From NCBI GenBank assembly GCA_016125045.1, contig WGML01000002.1:310001-374000 (forward strand): a stretch of DNA of 64,000 nt, read 5' to 3'. Position 1 is the stretch's first letter; every line of letters begins with the position of its first letter. Below the pieces are notes generated by a model, which saw nothing but the letters and a program-made list of their open reading frames with translations, ran no database searches and was not told where the DNA came from. The DNA is from a bacterium (lineage in GTDB: Bacteria; Pseudomonadota; Alphaproteobacteria; Caulobacterales; Hyphomonadaceae). A program made the translations under genes and the position numbers. Below are positions 25,479-33,858 of the stretch, piece by piece.

Positions 25479-27503
25479 TTGAAACTGAATCTGATGACCA
25501 CCGCGGCCATTGTCGCCTGCCTCGGAATCGCCGGCGTGGCCGGGATCCAGGCCGGAATCGCGGCTCCCGCTCCCGCGGCCACGGCGGATGTGAAGATCGC
25601 CCCGCGCGCCGACAATTTCCAGCTCACCGACCAGAACCGGATGCATCACGAGCTGCACTACTACAAGTATGCGCCCGCGATCGCCCTGATGACGTATTCC
25701 AACGGCAGCGACTTCTCCGCCAAGGCGGCGGCCGAGTTTGAAAAGCTCGCCGCGAGCTATGCCGACAAGGGCGTCCTGTTCTTCCTCATGAATTCTGAAA
25801 CCGGCGTGAGCCGCGAAGAGGTCGCCGCCCGCGCCGCGAGCCTCGGCCTCGACCTTCCGGTACTCATGGATGAACTCCAGCTCGTCGGCGAATCGCTCGG
25901 TGCGACCCGCGAAGGCGAAGTCTTCGTGTTCAATCCCAAGACCTGGGAAGTCGCCTATCACGGCCCGCTCGACACCCGCTTCGAGAAAGCCGCGCCAAAG
26001 ACCGCGGCCAAGGTGAAGCAGGCCTACACGGCGGCGGCGATCGACGCCATGCTCGCGGGCCAGCCCGTGTCGCAGGCCCGTGTGGCGCTGAAGTCCGGCA
26101 AGTCGATCGCGTTCCCGGCGCGCCGCGAAGACCACACCAAAATCTCCTATTCCGCCGATGTCGCGCCGATCCTCCAGGCCAAGTGCGTGTCCTGCCACCT
26201 CGACGGCGGCATCGCGCCCTTCGCCATGGACAGCTATGAGATCGTCAAGGGTTTCGCCCCGATGATCCGTGAATCCGTGCGCACCGACCGCATGCCGCCC
26301 TATTTCGCCGATCCGCACATCGGCACGTTCCAGCATGACCAGGGCCTGACCCCTGACGAGACCAAGACGCTGATCCATTGGATCGAGGCCGGTGCCCCCC
26401 GCGGTGAAGGCCCGGACGTGCTGAAGCTCGAAGCCCGCAAGGCCAGCGACTGGCCGGAATCCCTCGGCGAGCCCGACTACATCGTCGATGTGCCCGCGTT
26501 TGACGTGCCGGCGAGCGGGATCGTCGAGTATCAGCACCAGCTGGTCGACAACCCCTTCACCGAGGACAAGTGGCTGCGCGCGGTGTCGGTGAAGCCGGGC
26601 GACCGCAGCGTCCTTCACCACCTGATTTCAAACCATCGTCCCGATCCGAAGCTCAAGGCGACGGCGTCCGGTCTGCCGTCGGGTTCGGTCGGCTCCTACA
26701 CGCCGGGCGCGGAAGCCCAGACGATGGGGGAGAACGCCGGTGCGCCGATCCCGGCGGGCGGCAAGCTCTACTTCCAGATGCACTACACGACGACTGGCAA
26801 GGCCACCACGGACAAGACCCAGGTCGGCTTCTACTTCGCCAAGGAGAAGCCGAAATACATCAAGCGCGCGACGGTGATCGGCGACTTCTCGCTGAAAATT
26901 CCGGCCGGCGCCCAGCGTCACGCGGAAGTCGCCTATCTCGAATTCCCGGCGGACGCCTATCTGATGACGCTCTATCCGCACGCCCACTATCGCGGCACGC
27001 ACAACGAACTCACGGCGATCTATCCGGACGGCCGCAAGGAAGTCCTGCTCTCGCTGCCCAAATACGACTTCAACTGGCAGCGCGACTACAATCCGGTCGA
27101 GCAGATCTTCATTCCGGCGGGAACGAAGCTCGTCTCCAAATGGGTCTATGACAACTCGGTCCACAACCCCGCCAACCCCGACCCGTCGATCGATGTGACG
27201 TGGGGCGAGCAGACCTTCCAGGAAATGGCGTATTTCCGCGTCAACTACCGCTGGGCGGAAGAGACGAGCGACAACGTCCGCAACGATCTCGACGCCAAGC
27301 TCAACGCCTCCCGGACGATCGGCGCGCTCGATGACAATGTCGACGGGCTGGTTCAGATCAACGAACTCCGCGGGCCGATGGCGCGCCTCGCCGCGAACTT
27401 CGCGAAGATGGACAAGGACGGAAACGGCGGTCTCGACCGCGCCGAACTCGCGGCCTCTGGCGTGAGCCGTTCCAGCGTCCCGGATGCGGACATCGAACTC
27501 TAG
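25479..27503 (+). CDS. Secreted multidomain protein: thioredoxin-like, cytochrome c, copper-monooxygenase-like, EF-hands
   Basis: A 674-residue protein with a signal peptide (residues 1-29). Residues 40-200 resemble an AhpC/TSA-type redoxin domain, but the place of the redox cysteines is occupied by TYSNGSDFS. Residues 220-310 form a cytochrome-c-like domain with a heme-binding CVSCH (236-240) and RMPPYFADPH. Residues 340-600 resemble the copper type II, ascorbate-dependent monooxygenase fold (HH 380-381, QMHY 433-436, HAH 501-503 as candidate copper ligands). Two EF-hand calcium loops follow (LDDNVDGLVQINEL 617-630, MDKDGNGGLDRAEL 644-657). It probably oxidises an unknown substrate in the periplasm. 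It starts after a GGGAGAGAC site. Confidence 0.82.
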   Translation: MKLNLMTTAAIVACLGIAGVAGIQAGIAAPAPAATADVKIAPRADNFQLTDQNRMHHELHYYKYAPAIALMTYSNGSDFSAKAAAEFEKLAASYADKGVLFFLMNSETGVSREEVAARAASLGLDLPVLMDELQLVGESLGATREGEVFVFNPKTWEVAYHGPLDTRFEKAAPKTAAKVKQAYTAAAIDAMLAGQPVSQARVALKSGKSIAFPARREDHTKISYSADVAPILQAKCVSCHLDGGIAPFAMDSYEIVKGFAPMIRESVRTDRMPPYFADPHIGTFQHDQGLTPDETKTLIHWIEAGAPRGEGPDVLKLEARKASDWPESLGEPDYIVDVPAFDVPASGIVEYQHQLVDNPFTEDKWLRAVSVKPGDRSVLHHLISNHRPDPKLKATASGLPSGSVGSYTPGAEAQTMGENAGAPIPAGGKLYFQMHYTTTGKATTDKTQVGFYFAKEKPKYIKRATVIGDFSLKIPAGAQRHAEVAYLEFPADAYLMTLYPHAHYRGTHNELTAIYPDGRKEVLLSLPKYDFNWQRDYNPVEQIFIPAGTKLVSKWVYDNSVHNPANPDPSIDVTWGEQTFQEMAYFRVNYRWAEETSDNVRNDLDAKLNASRTIGALDDNVDGLVQINELRGPMARLAANFAKMDKDGNGGLDRAELAASGVSRSSVPDADIEL

Positions 27504-27683
27504 GACCGCGCGCCGGTTCTGGGCGTTTGAAAACGAACGGACATGGGCGGCCTCAGGGTCGCCCACTTTCGTTTCAGGCGGCGCTCGACCTGTTTGGCGT
27601 TCCCGGTTTGGCGACCGGCCGGAACGGCGCCATAAGTCCGGTCAGCTCCACCACCATCCGAACTCAAGGACCGAGGAAGCCTC

Positions 27684-29207
27684 ATGAGACGCATCGAGGG
27701 ATTTGTCGGCGGCGCCGCGGCGAAGGCGACGTCCGGCCGCAAGGGCGAGGTGTTCAATCCCAACACCGGCGAGGTTCAGGCCGAGGTCGGCTTCGCCTCG
27801 GCGGCGGATGTCGATGCGGCGGTGCAGGCGGCGGTCCGGGCGCAGCCGGCTTGGGCGGCGGTCAATCCGCAACGCCGCGCACGGGTGATGTTCGAGTTCA
27901 AGCGCCTAGTTGAGGCCAACATGAACCCGCTCGCCGAGCTGCTGTCGTCCGAACACGGCAAGGTCGTCGCCGATTCCCGCGGTGATGTTCAGCGCGGGCT
28001 CGAAGTGATCGAGTTCGCGTGCGGCATCCCGCACGCCCTCAAGGGCGAGTACACGGAAGGCGCAGGCCCCGGCATCGACGTCTATTCGATGCGCCAGCCG
28101 CTCGGCGTCGGCGCCGGGATCACGCCGTTCAACTTCCCCGCCATGATCCCGATGTGGATGTTCGGTGTGGCGATCGCCGTCGGCAACACCTTCGTCCTCA
28201 AGCCATCGGAAAAGGACCCGAGCGTTCCGGTCCGTCTCGCTGAGCTGTTCATGGAGGCGGGGGCGGCCGCCGGGATCGATGTCGCGGGCGTGCTCAATGT
28301 GGTGCATGGCGACAAGACCGCGGTGGATGCGATCCTTCACCACCCCGATATCCGCGCGATCAGCTTCGTCGGCTCCTCCGACATCGCGCACTACATCTAC
28401 CGGACGGGCGCCGAGCACGGCAAACGCGTGCAGGCGATGGGTGGGGCGAAGAATCACGGCGTCGTTCTGCCGGACGCCGACATGGACCAGACGGTGAAGG
28501 ATCTCATCGGCGCGGCGTATGGGTCGGCGGGCGAGCGGTGCATGGCGCTGCCGGTCGTGGTCCCCGTCGGCAAGCGGACGGCGGATGAGCTGCGCGAGCG
28601 GCTCGTCGCCGAGATCGACACGCTGAAGGTCGGCGTCTCGACCGACGCGCAGGCGCAATATGGTCCGGTTGTCACCGCCGCCCATCGCCAGCGGGTGAAG
28701 GACTACATCCAGATGGGCGTCGACGAGGGCGCGGAACTCGTGGTCGACGGGCGGGAGTTCTCGCTCCAGGGCTATGAGGGCGGCTATTTCATCGGCCCGT
28801 CGCTGTTCGATGGCGTGAAGCCTGGCATGAAGACCTATCACGAGGAGATTTTCGGCCCGGTGCTCCAGATCGTTCGCGCGGATACGGTGGAGGAGGCGGT
28901 CGCGCTGCCCTCCAGCCACCAGTATGGCAACGGCGTCGCCATCTTCACGCGCAATGGCCGCGCGGCGCGCGAATTCGCCTCGAAGGTCAATGTCGGCATG
29001 GTGGGGATCAATGTGCCGATCCCGGTGCCGGTGGCCTATCACACCTTCGGCGGCTGGAAGCGTTCCGCATTCGGCGACACCAACCAGCACGGCATGGAAG
29101 GCGTGAAATTCTGGACCAAGGTGAAGACCGTCACCGCGCGCTGGCCCGAGACTGACGGCGCCGGGGGTGCAGCAGATGCGAGCTTTGTGATCCCCACGAT
29201 GCGGTGA
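27684..29207 (+). CDS. mmsA: Methylmalonate-semialdehyde dehydrogenase (CoA-acylating)
   Basis: A 507-residue aldehyde dehydrogenase. It converts methylmalonate semialdehyde, from valine or thymine breakdown, to propionyl-CoA with NAD. The catalytic Cys lies in AGERCMALP, the cofactor region in FNFPAMIPMWM and FVGSSDIAHYIY, and the MmsA-typical GGAKNHGVVLPDAD is present. Length is as usual for MmsA. The partner mmsB lies 2.5 kb downstream, separated by a toxin-antitoxin pair and two membrane proteins. Confidence 0.95.
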   Translation: MRRIEGFVGGAAAKATSGRKGEVFNPNTGEVQAEVGFASAADVDAAVQAAVRAQPAWAAVNPQRRARVMFEFKRLVEANMNPLAELLSSEHGKVVADSRGDVQRGLEVIEFACGIPHALKGEYTEGAGPGIDVYSMRQPLGVGAGITPFNFPAMIPMWMFGVAIAVGNTFVLKPSEKDPSVPVRLAELFMEAGAAAGIDVAGVLNVVHGDKTAVDAILHHPDIRAISFVGSSDIAHYIYRTGAEHGKRVQAMGGAKNHGVVLPDADMDQTVKDLIGAAYGSAGERCMALPVVVPVGKRTADELRERLVAEIDTLKVGVSTDAQAQYGPVVTAAHRQRVKDYIQMGVDEGAELVVDGREFSLQGYEGGYFIGPSLFDGVKPGMKTYHEEIFGPVLQIVRADTVEEAVALPSSHQYGNGVAIFTRNGRAAREFASKVNVGMVGINVPIPVPVAYHTFGGWKRSAFGDTNQHGMEGVKFWTKVKTVTARWPETDGAGGAADASFVIPTMR

Positions 29208-29229
29208 TGATCAAGACCGAGATTGACTG

Positions 29230-29246
29230 ATCGATCACCGATCGAT
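29230..29246. promoter_or_regulatory. Inverted repeat, probable antitoxin operator
   Basis: ATCGATC-ACC-GATCGAT is a perfect 7-bp inverted repeat with a 3-bp spacer. It ends 12 bp before the chosen antitoxin start. Phd/VapB-type antitoxins repress their own operon through such palindromes. Confidence 0.6.
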
Positions 29247-29258
29247 TATATGCCGGTC

Positions 29259-29501
29259 ATGGAAGAACTCACAGCCGTCGAGGCCAAGGTCAGGTTCGGC
29301 GCCTTGCTGGACGCCGTCGAGCGGGGCGAGGAAATCGTCATCACGCGCAACGGCAAGGCTGTCGCGCGCATCATTCCCGCGCAGGCCGGGCGTCTTACGG
29401 CCGATGACGCCTTGCGCCGCATGGCGACGTTCGCACAGCGCCACGCGCTGCGCCTCGATGGGGTCGATTGGCGGGACCTGCGCGACGAAGGACGCAAATA
29501 G
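29259..29501 (+). CDS. Phd/YefM-type antitoxin (VapB-like)
   Basis: An 80-residue protein from ATG 29259 (MEELTAVEAKVRFGALLDAV), the point where similarity to the family normally begins; ATG 29250 and TTG 29223 in the same frame are alternatives. The N-terminal Phd fold (residues 1-48, GEEIVITRNGKAVARIIP) binds the operator, and the C-terminal part (LTADDALRRM, then LDGVDWRDLRDEGRK) would wrap the toxin. It precedes the PIN toxin by 3 bp. Confidence 0.9.
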   Translation: MEELTAVEAKVRFGALLDAVERGEEIVITRNGKAVARIIPAQAGRLTADDALRRMATFAQRHALRLDGVDWRDLRDEGRK

Positions 29502-29504
29502 GCG

Positions 29505-29918
29505 GTGGTCGTGGTCGACGCATCGGCGATGTTGGCCTTTTGCTTCCTCGACGAGCGTCCATCACAACCGGAAGCGGTGCTTCGCAGACTTCGAAGCGAT
29601 GGCTTGCTGGCGCCGTCGCACTGGCCGCTCGAACTCACGAACACGCTTGAGATGGCCGTCCGCCGAAAGCGTATCTCTGCCGCGCAACGCAATGAGTTTC
29701 TGGAACTCGTGCTCGCGCTCGACGTGGTCATTGACCCTGAGACCGCGACGCACGCGTGGGCGGAGACCCGGCTGCTGGCCGAGGCGCTGGCGCTCACAAC
29801 CTATGACGCAGCCTATCTCGAGCTTGCGCTGCGCACGGGCGCGGCATTGGCGACGAAGGACGCAGCGCTCGGCGCGGCGGCTCAGGGACTGAACGTGTCG
29901 CTCTTCGATCTCGCCTGA
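29505..29918 (+). CDS. vapC: PIN-domain ribonuclease toxin (VapC-like)
   Basis: A 137-residue PIN-domain protein from GTG 29505. Conserved acidic residues appear in order: VVVDASAML (Asp5), HWPLELTNTLE (Glu), TYDAAYLELAL (Asp) and TKDAAL (Asp). VapC toxins cut tRNA or rRNA in the cytoplasm when the antitoxin is lost. It is translated with the antitoxin. The pair interrupts what would otherwise be the mmsA-mmsB neighbourhood. Confidence 0.93.
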   Translation: MVVVDASAMLAFCFLDERPSQPEAVLRRLRSDGLLAPSHWPLELTNTLEMAVRRKRISAAQRNEFLELVLALDVVIDPETATHAWAETRLLAEALALTTYDAAYLELALRTGAALATKDAALGAAAQGLNVSLFDLA

Positions 29919-29943
29919 CGCGCCTGCGCCGCTCCCGCCGGCC

Positions 29944-30627
29944 TCAACCGGCCTCCCGAAAGCGCACATCATTGAACGCCCACAGCGCGATGAAGCCGAA
30001 GGCGCCGACGACATGCCAGAGCGCGTGCAGGCTCAGGAACGGAAACACGATCTCGTCGTTGGAGGCGCTCGCAAGCCCGAGCCCGACCAGGAACACGCCT
30101 GTCACCAGCAGCAGCAGCCGCATCGGTCGCGGCGCGATCGCCTTGCGCTTGATGAAGTACAGCGCGGTGTTCGCAAGCGAGAACGCGATCAGGGCGCTTT
30201 CTCCGGGGTTGAAACCGCCCCAGCCGCCGAAGCCAACGAGATACCCCCCGGACCCGAGCCGGTCGAAGAAATGCCACGCCACCCCGGCGAACATCAGGAC
30301 GCCCGCAAGCGGCCGCGCCCAGCGTTGCGTCGACGGCGCGTAGAAATCCATCAGCACGGCGCGGGCGATCCCCCACGCCACCACGATATTCGATCCTGTG
30401 TCGAGAAACGCCCAGAACCAGCGCTCGCCGAGCACTGGGTTGGTCTCGCCGAACCCGTGGAGCGTGATCGTGAACACCCCCGTGACCAGGATCAGCCAGT
30501 AGACCAGCATCCAGCGCGCCGGGTGCATCTGCGACAGGTGGCAGATCGCGAGCGGCAGGGCGCCCGCGAACAGGGTGGCGAACCCGGTGATCGTGTTGGC
30601 GAGCCCGAAATTCGGCAGCGCGTCCAT
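29944..30627 (-). CDS. Seven-helix CREST-like (ceramidase-like) membrane protein
   Basis: A 227-residue protein. ATG 30627 directly follows GGAGGGAGCAAGG, so it is preferred over ATG 30651. About seven membrane helices. Polar residues sit where the CREST/alkaline-ceramidase superfamily has its metal site: ITLHGFGET (His), LDTGSN (Asp) and HALWHVVGAF (HxxxH near the C-terminus). Such proteins hydrolyse amide bonds of membrane lipids; the substrate is unknown. It converges with vapC (26 bp between stops). Confidence 0.65.
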   Translation of the reverse strand: MDALPNFGLANTITGFATLFAGALPLAICHLSQMHPARWMLVYWLILVTGVFTITLHGFGETNPVLGERWFWAFLDTGSNIVVAWGIARAVLMDFYAPSTQRWARPLAGVLMFAGVAWHFFDRLGSGGYLVGFGGWGGFNPGESALIAFSLANTALYFIKRKAIAPRPMRLLLLVTGVFLVGLGLASASNDEIVFPFLSLHALWHVVGAFGFIALWAFNDVRFREAG

Positions 30628-30784
30628 CCTTGCTCCCTCCGGCATTTCCACCGCGACGACACGACAAGACCCCGCGCCACCGCGTTCGTCCAGCGGGGAC
30701 CGTGCGACACGCGCGACGGGGCGGGCGTGGGCTTCCCGTCCTCACCGCTCCACGCTAGCCTTTCCCAGATCAGGAGGCCCGCCC

Positions 30785-31621
30785 ATGACCGCCATCGCGC
30801 AGCCTGCCCCAGGCTCGGACTGGACAGCCGCCGCGCTTCGCATGTCGGCGATCGCGCTCGTGGGGGTGGTGTGGATCTCCTCCGCGATCTTCGGTCTCTA
30901 CATCCTGGCCTGGTATGTCGGCGCGATCCCGGCGAACACGCTTGAGGACTGGAACCACACCCTGCCGCGCCTCTACGAGGCCGCGACGCCTGCGGCCTCC
31001 GCCGGCATCGGCCTGCACTTTCTCGCAGGCGCCGTGCTCCTCCTGCTTGGACCCATCCAGCTCATCGGGGAGGTGAGGCGGCGGGCCCCCACGCTGCACC
31101 GCTGGATCGGGCGCATCTATGCCGGGTCGGCGCTGCTTGCCGGTGTCGGCGGCCTCGCCTTCATCGCGATCAAGGGAACGGTCGGCGGCTGGGTGATGAG
31201 CGTCGCGTTCGCCAGCTATGGCGCGCTGATGGTGCTGGCGGCGGCCCAGACCGTGCGCCACGCGATCGCCCGCCGGATCGAGGTGCACCGCGCCTGGGCG
31301 ATCCGCCTGTTCGCGCTCGCCATCGGGTCCTGGCTTTATCGCATGGGCTATGGCTTCTGGTTCCTGTTCGCGGGCGAGACCGGCCACACCGACGATTTCC
31401 GCGGCTGGTTCGACTATGTGATGAATTTCGCGTTCTTCGTGCCGCCGCTGATCGTTGCCGAACTGGTGGTCCGGGCCCGCCGCGAGGAGACGACCCGCGC
31501 CGGACGCGCGCTCGCCCTCACGGGCGTGTCCGCCGGGGCCGCCTTCATCGCCCTCGCCACCTTCTTCTTCACGCTTTATGGCTGGGGCCCGGCGATCGCC
31601 GTTCGGTTCGGCGCCGCCTGA
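30785..31621 (+). CDS. DUF2306 membrane protein
   Basis: A 278-residue protein from ATG 30785, with an AGGAGG site. About seven hydrophobic segments alternate with HRWIGRIYAGSAL, a family-typical motif with conserved His and Arg, and EVHRAWAIRLFAL further on, which resembles heme-binding membrane proteins of the cytochrome b561 type. DUF2306 has no established function. It is divergent from the CREST-like gene. Confidence 0.85.
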   Translation: MTAIAQPAPGSDWTAAALRMSAIALVGVVWISSAIFGLYILAWYVGAIPANTLEDWNHTLPRLYEAATPAASAGIGLHFLAGAVLLLLGPIQLIGEVRRRAPTLHRWIGRIYAGSALLAGVGGLAFIAIKGTVGGWVMSVAFASYGALMVLAAAQTVRHAIARRIEVHRAWAIRLFALAIGSWLYRMGYGFWFLFAGETGHTDDFRGWFDYVMNFAFFVPPLIVAELVVRARREETTRAGRALALTGVSAGAAFIALATFFFTLYGWGPAIAVRFGAA

Positions 31622-31678
31622 CAGGCGTGATCGGGCGCTTCGGCCCGGTCGGAAACGTGGATCGGCAAGGACAACAGC

Positions 31679-32575
31679 ATGACGCGCATCGCTTTCATCG
31701 GCCTCGGCAATATGGGCTCGGGAATGGCGGCCAATCAGGCGAAGGCGGGCCGGCATGTCACCGCCTTCGACCTCTCCGACGCCGCGATGGTGCGGGCGGA
31801 GGCGGCGGGTTGTCACACGTCGCGGACGGCTGGCGACGCGGTCAGCGAGGCGGAGGTGGTCATCACCATGCTGCCGGCGGGTCATCATGTCCGGAAGGTC
31901 TATTCCGAGGAGGTGCTGCCGCAGGCCCCGAAGACCGCCCTCCTGATCGACTGCTCGACCATCGACGTCGACAGCGCCCGCTGGGTCGCGGGCGAAGCGC
32001 GCGGCGCCGGCTTCCGCTTCGCCGACGCGCCGGTCTCGGGCGGGGTGGTCGCGGCCGACGCCGGAACGCTCGCCTTCATGGTCGGCTGCGACGAGGGCGA
32101 CTTCCCCGCCGTGGAGGAGGCGCTCTGCCCGATGGCGCGGGCGGTGATCCGCGCGGGCGACCACGGCGCGGGGCAGTCCGCGAAGATCTGCAACAACATG
32201 CTTCTCGCGATCTCGATGATCGGCGCCTGCGAGGCCTTCGGGCTCGCCGAGCGGCTCGGGCTCGATCCGGAGCGGTTCTTCGAGATCGCCTCCAAGAGCT
32301 CGGGCCAGTGCTGGTCGCTGACGAGCTATTGCCCGTGGCCGGGGGTGGGGCCGAAATCCCCCGCCGACAATGGCTATGCCGGCGGGTTCGCCACCGCCCT
32401 CATGCTGAAGGATCTGAAGCTCGCCCAGGAGGCGGCCGCGAAATCTGGCGCGGTCACGCCGCTCGGCGCGCAGGCGGAAGCCCTCTACCAGCTGTTCGAC
32501 CGGTTGGGACATGGCGGCAAGGACTTCTCCGCCGTCATGCAGCTCCTGCGCGGAGACCTCGCCTCGCTGGGTTAA
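31679..32575 (+). CDS. mmsB: 3-Hydroxyisobutyrate dehydrogenase
   Basis: A 298-residue member of the beta-hydroxyacid dehydrogenase family, which oxidises 3-hydroxyisobutyrate to methylmalonate semialdehyde in valine breakdown, the substrate of MmsA. Visible are the NAD loop FIGLGNMGSGMA, the substrate motif DAPVSGGVVAADAGTL, the catalytic Lys in GQSAKICNNM, and KDLKLAQEAA. Start ATG 31679. Confidence 0.95.
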   Translation: MTRIAFIGLGNMGSGMAANQAKAGRHVTAFDLSDAAMVRAEAAGCHTSRTAGDAVSEAEVVITMLPAGHHVRKVYSEEVLPQAPKTALLIDCSTIDVDSARWVAGEARGAGFRFADAPVSGGVVAADAGTLAFMVGCDEGDFPAVEEALCPMARAVIRAGDHGAGQSAKICNNMLLAISMIGACEAFGLAERLGLDPERFFEIASKSSGQCWSLTSYCPWPGVGPKSPADNGYAGGFATALMLKDLKLAQEAAAKSGAVTPLGAQAEALYQLFDRLGHGGKDFSAVMQLLRGDLASLG

Positions 32576-32671
32576 GAGCGTCGGTGACCGCGATCAGGCG
32601 CCTTGCCGCCAAACAGGGAAGAGCTAGGCTGGAGCGGACCAGGCCTCCGTCAATGGAGTTGGAGTCTTCGC

Positions 32672-33829
32672 ATGCGCGTGCTGCCGGTCTTGCTCCTCTT
32701 GTCGTTCACGCTCGCGGCCTGCGGCACGGTGCGTGAACGCGTCGCGGAACGGAACGCGGAACGGACTGCGGAGGCGGCGGGTCCAGCGTCGCCGCCGGCG
32801 CGTCCCGGCGCGTGCGAACGAGCGGCCGCCTATTCTTCGGAGCATGACGGTGTCGCGGTGCTCGTCATGCGCCGCGGCGCCGTTGTCTGTGAAGCCTATG
32901 TCGGAGACGCCTCGCGCACCCGGCCTCAACCGCTCTTTTCGGGAACCAAGGGCCTCAATGGCCTCATGGCGGCGAGAGCCGCCGGCGAGGGGATGCTCAC
33001 GCTCGACGAAAAAGTGTCCGAGACGCTGGTGGAGTGGAGATCCGATCCGCTCAAGTCGCGGATGACGATCCGCGACCTGTTGTCGTTGTCGAGCGGTCTT
33101 GAGACCACCGGGCCGCGTGCTGCGCCGGGCTACGCCGAGGCGGCGGCGACGCCGGCCGCGCATCCGCCGGGAAAGGTGTTCCAGTACGGGCCTCTCGTCT
33201 TTCAGACGTTCGGCGAAGTCATGTCACGAAAGCTGAAGGCGGCGGGCCGCAAGGAGACGCCGTCGGACTATATGGAGCGCGAGGTGCTGGCGCCCATCGG
33301 GGCCAGGATCGCGGCCTGGGGTGGGCCGACCGCTGGTCCCGATCCGAACCTCGCGGCGGGGGCGCGCATGAGCGCCGAGGACTGGGGGAGGGTGGGCGAA
33401 CTCATGCGCCGGCCCGACGAAGCGCGGCGTATTGGACTGAACCCGGACGTGTACGAGGCGCTGGGGCAGCCGCAGGGCGCTTACCCGGGCTACGGTCTCA
33501 CCTGGTGGCTGGCGACACCGCTTCCCGCAAGCGCACGGGAGGGACTAGACCCCGTCGCCCGCACCATCGATCTCCCCCAGGGCGCGCTCGCCGGTCGTGT
33601 ACCCCATGATCTGGTGGTGGCGGCCGGCGCCGGGGGGCAGCGCCTCTACGTGTCCCGGTCTCAGCATCTCGTGGTCGTGAGGTTCGCCGAGCCGCCGCAA
33701 CTCGCCGCCATGTTTCAAACTTCGCAAACCGCGGACACGCGCGCGCAGGCGGCCGTTCGAAGCGGAGCGTTCTCCGACACGGAATTCGTCTCGCGCGTTC
33801 TTGCGGATATCGGCGCCGACCCCGACTGA
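32672..33829 (+). CDS. Serine hydrolase lipoprotein (class C beta-lactamase-like fold)
   Basis: A 385-residue protein from ATG 32672 after GGAGTTGGAG. A lipoprotein signal ends in LAAC (Cys17). The penicillin-binding fold has the SxxK nucleophile in FSGTKG, TIRDLLSLSSGLE, and YGPL in place of the usual YxN tyrosine motif. Substrates of such serine hydrolases range from cyclic esters to peptides; antibiotic hydrolysis cannot be inferred. It would sit on the outer or inner membrane facing the periplasm. Confidence 0.87.
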   Translation: MRVLPVLLLLSFTLAACGTVRERVAERNAERTAEAAGPASPPARPGACERAAAYSSEHDGVAVLVMRRGAVVCEAYVGDASRTRPQPLFSGTKGLNGLMAARAAGEGMLTLDEKVSETLVEWRSDPLKSRMTIRDLLSLSSGLETTGPRAAPGYAEAAATPAAHPPGKVFQYGPLVFQTFGEVMSRKLKAAGRKETPSDYMEREVLAPIGARIAAWGGPTAGPDPNLAAGARMSAEDWGRVGELMRRPDEARRIGLNPDVYEALGQPQGAYPGYGLTWWLATPLPASAREGLDPVARTIDLPQGALAGRVPHDLVVAAGAGGQRLYVSRSQHLVVVRFAEPPQLAAMFQTSQTADTRAQAAVRSGAFSDTEFVSRVLADIGADPD

Positions 33830-33858
33830 CGCGCTCCGCCGCCGCGCCCGCGACCCGG

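Noticed and set aside
30770-32512. 580-codon open frame on the minus strand
   Set aside because: Antisense to the DUF2306 and mmsB genes and without any domain.
33505-33700. Antibiotic beta-lactamase call for the serine hydrolase at 32672
   Set aside because: The fold is shared by many esterases and peptidases, the tyrosine motif is altered (YGPL), and it is a lipoprotein; resistance cannot be supported.
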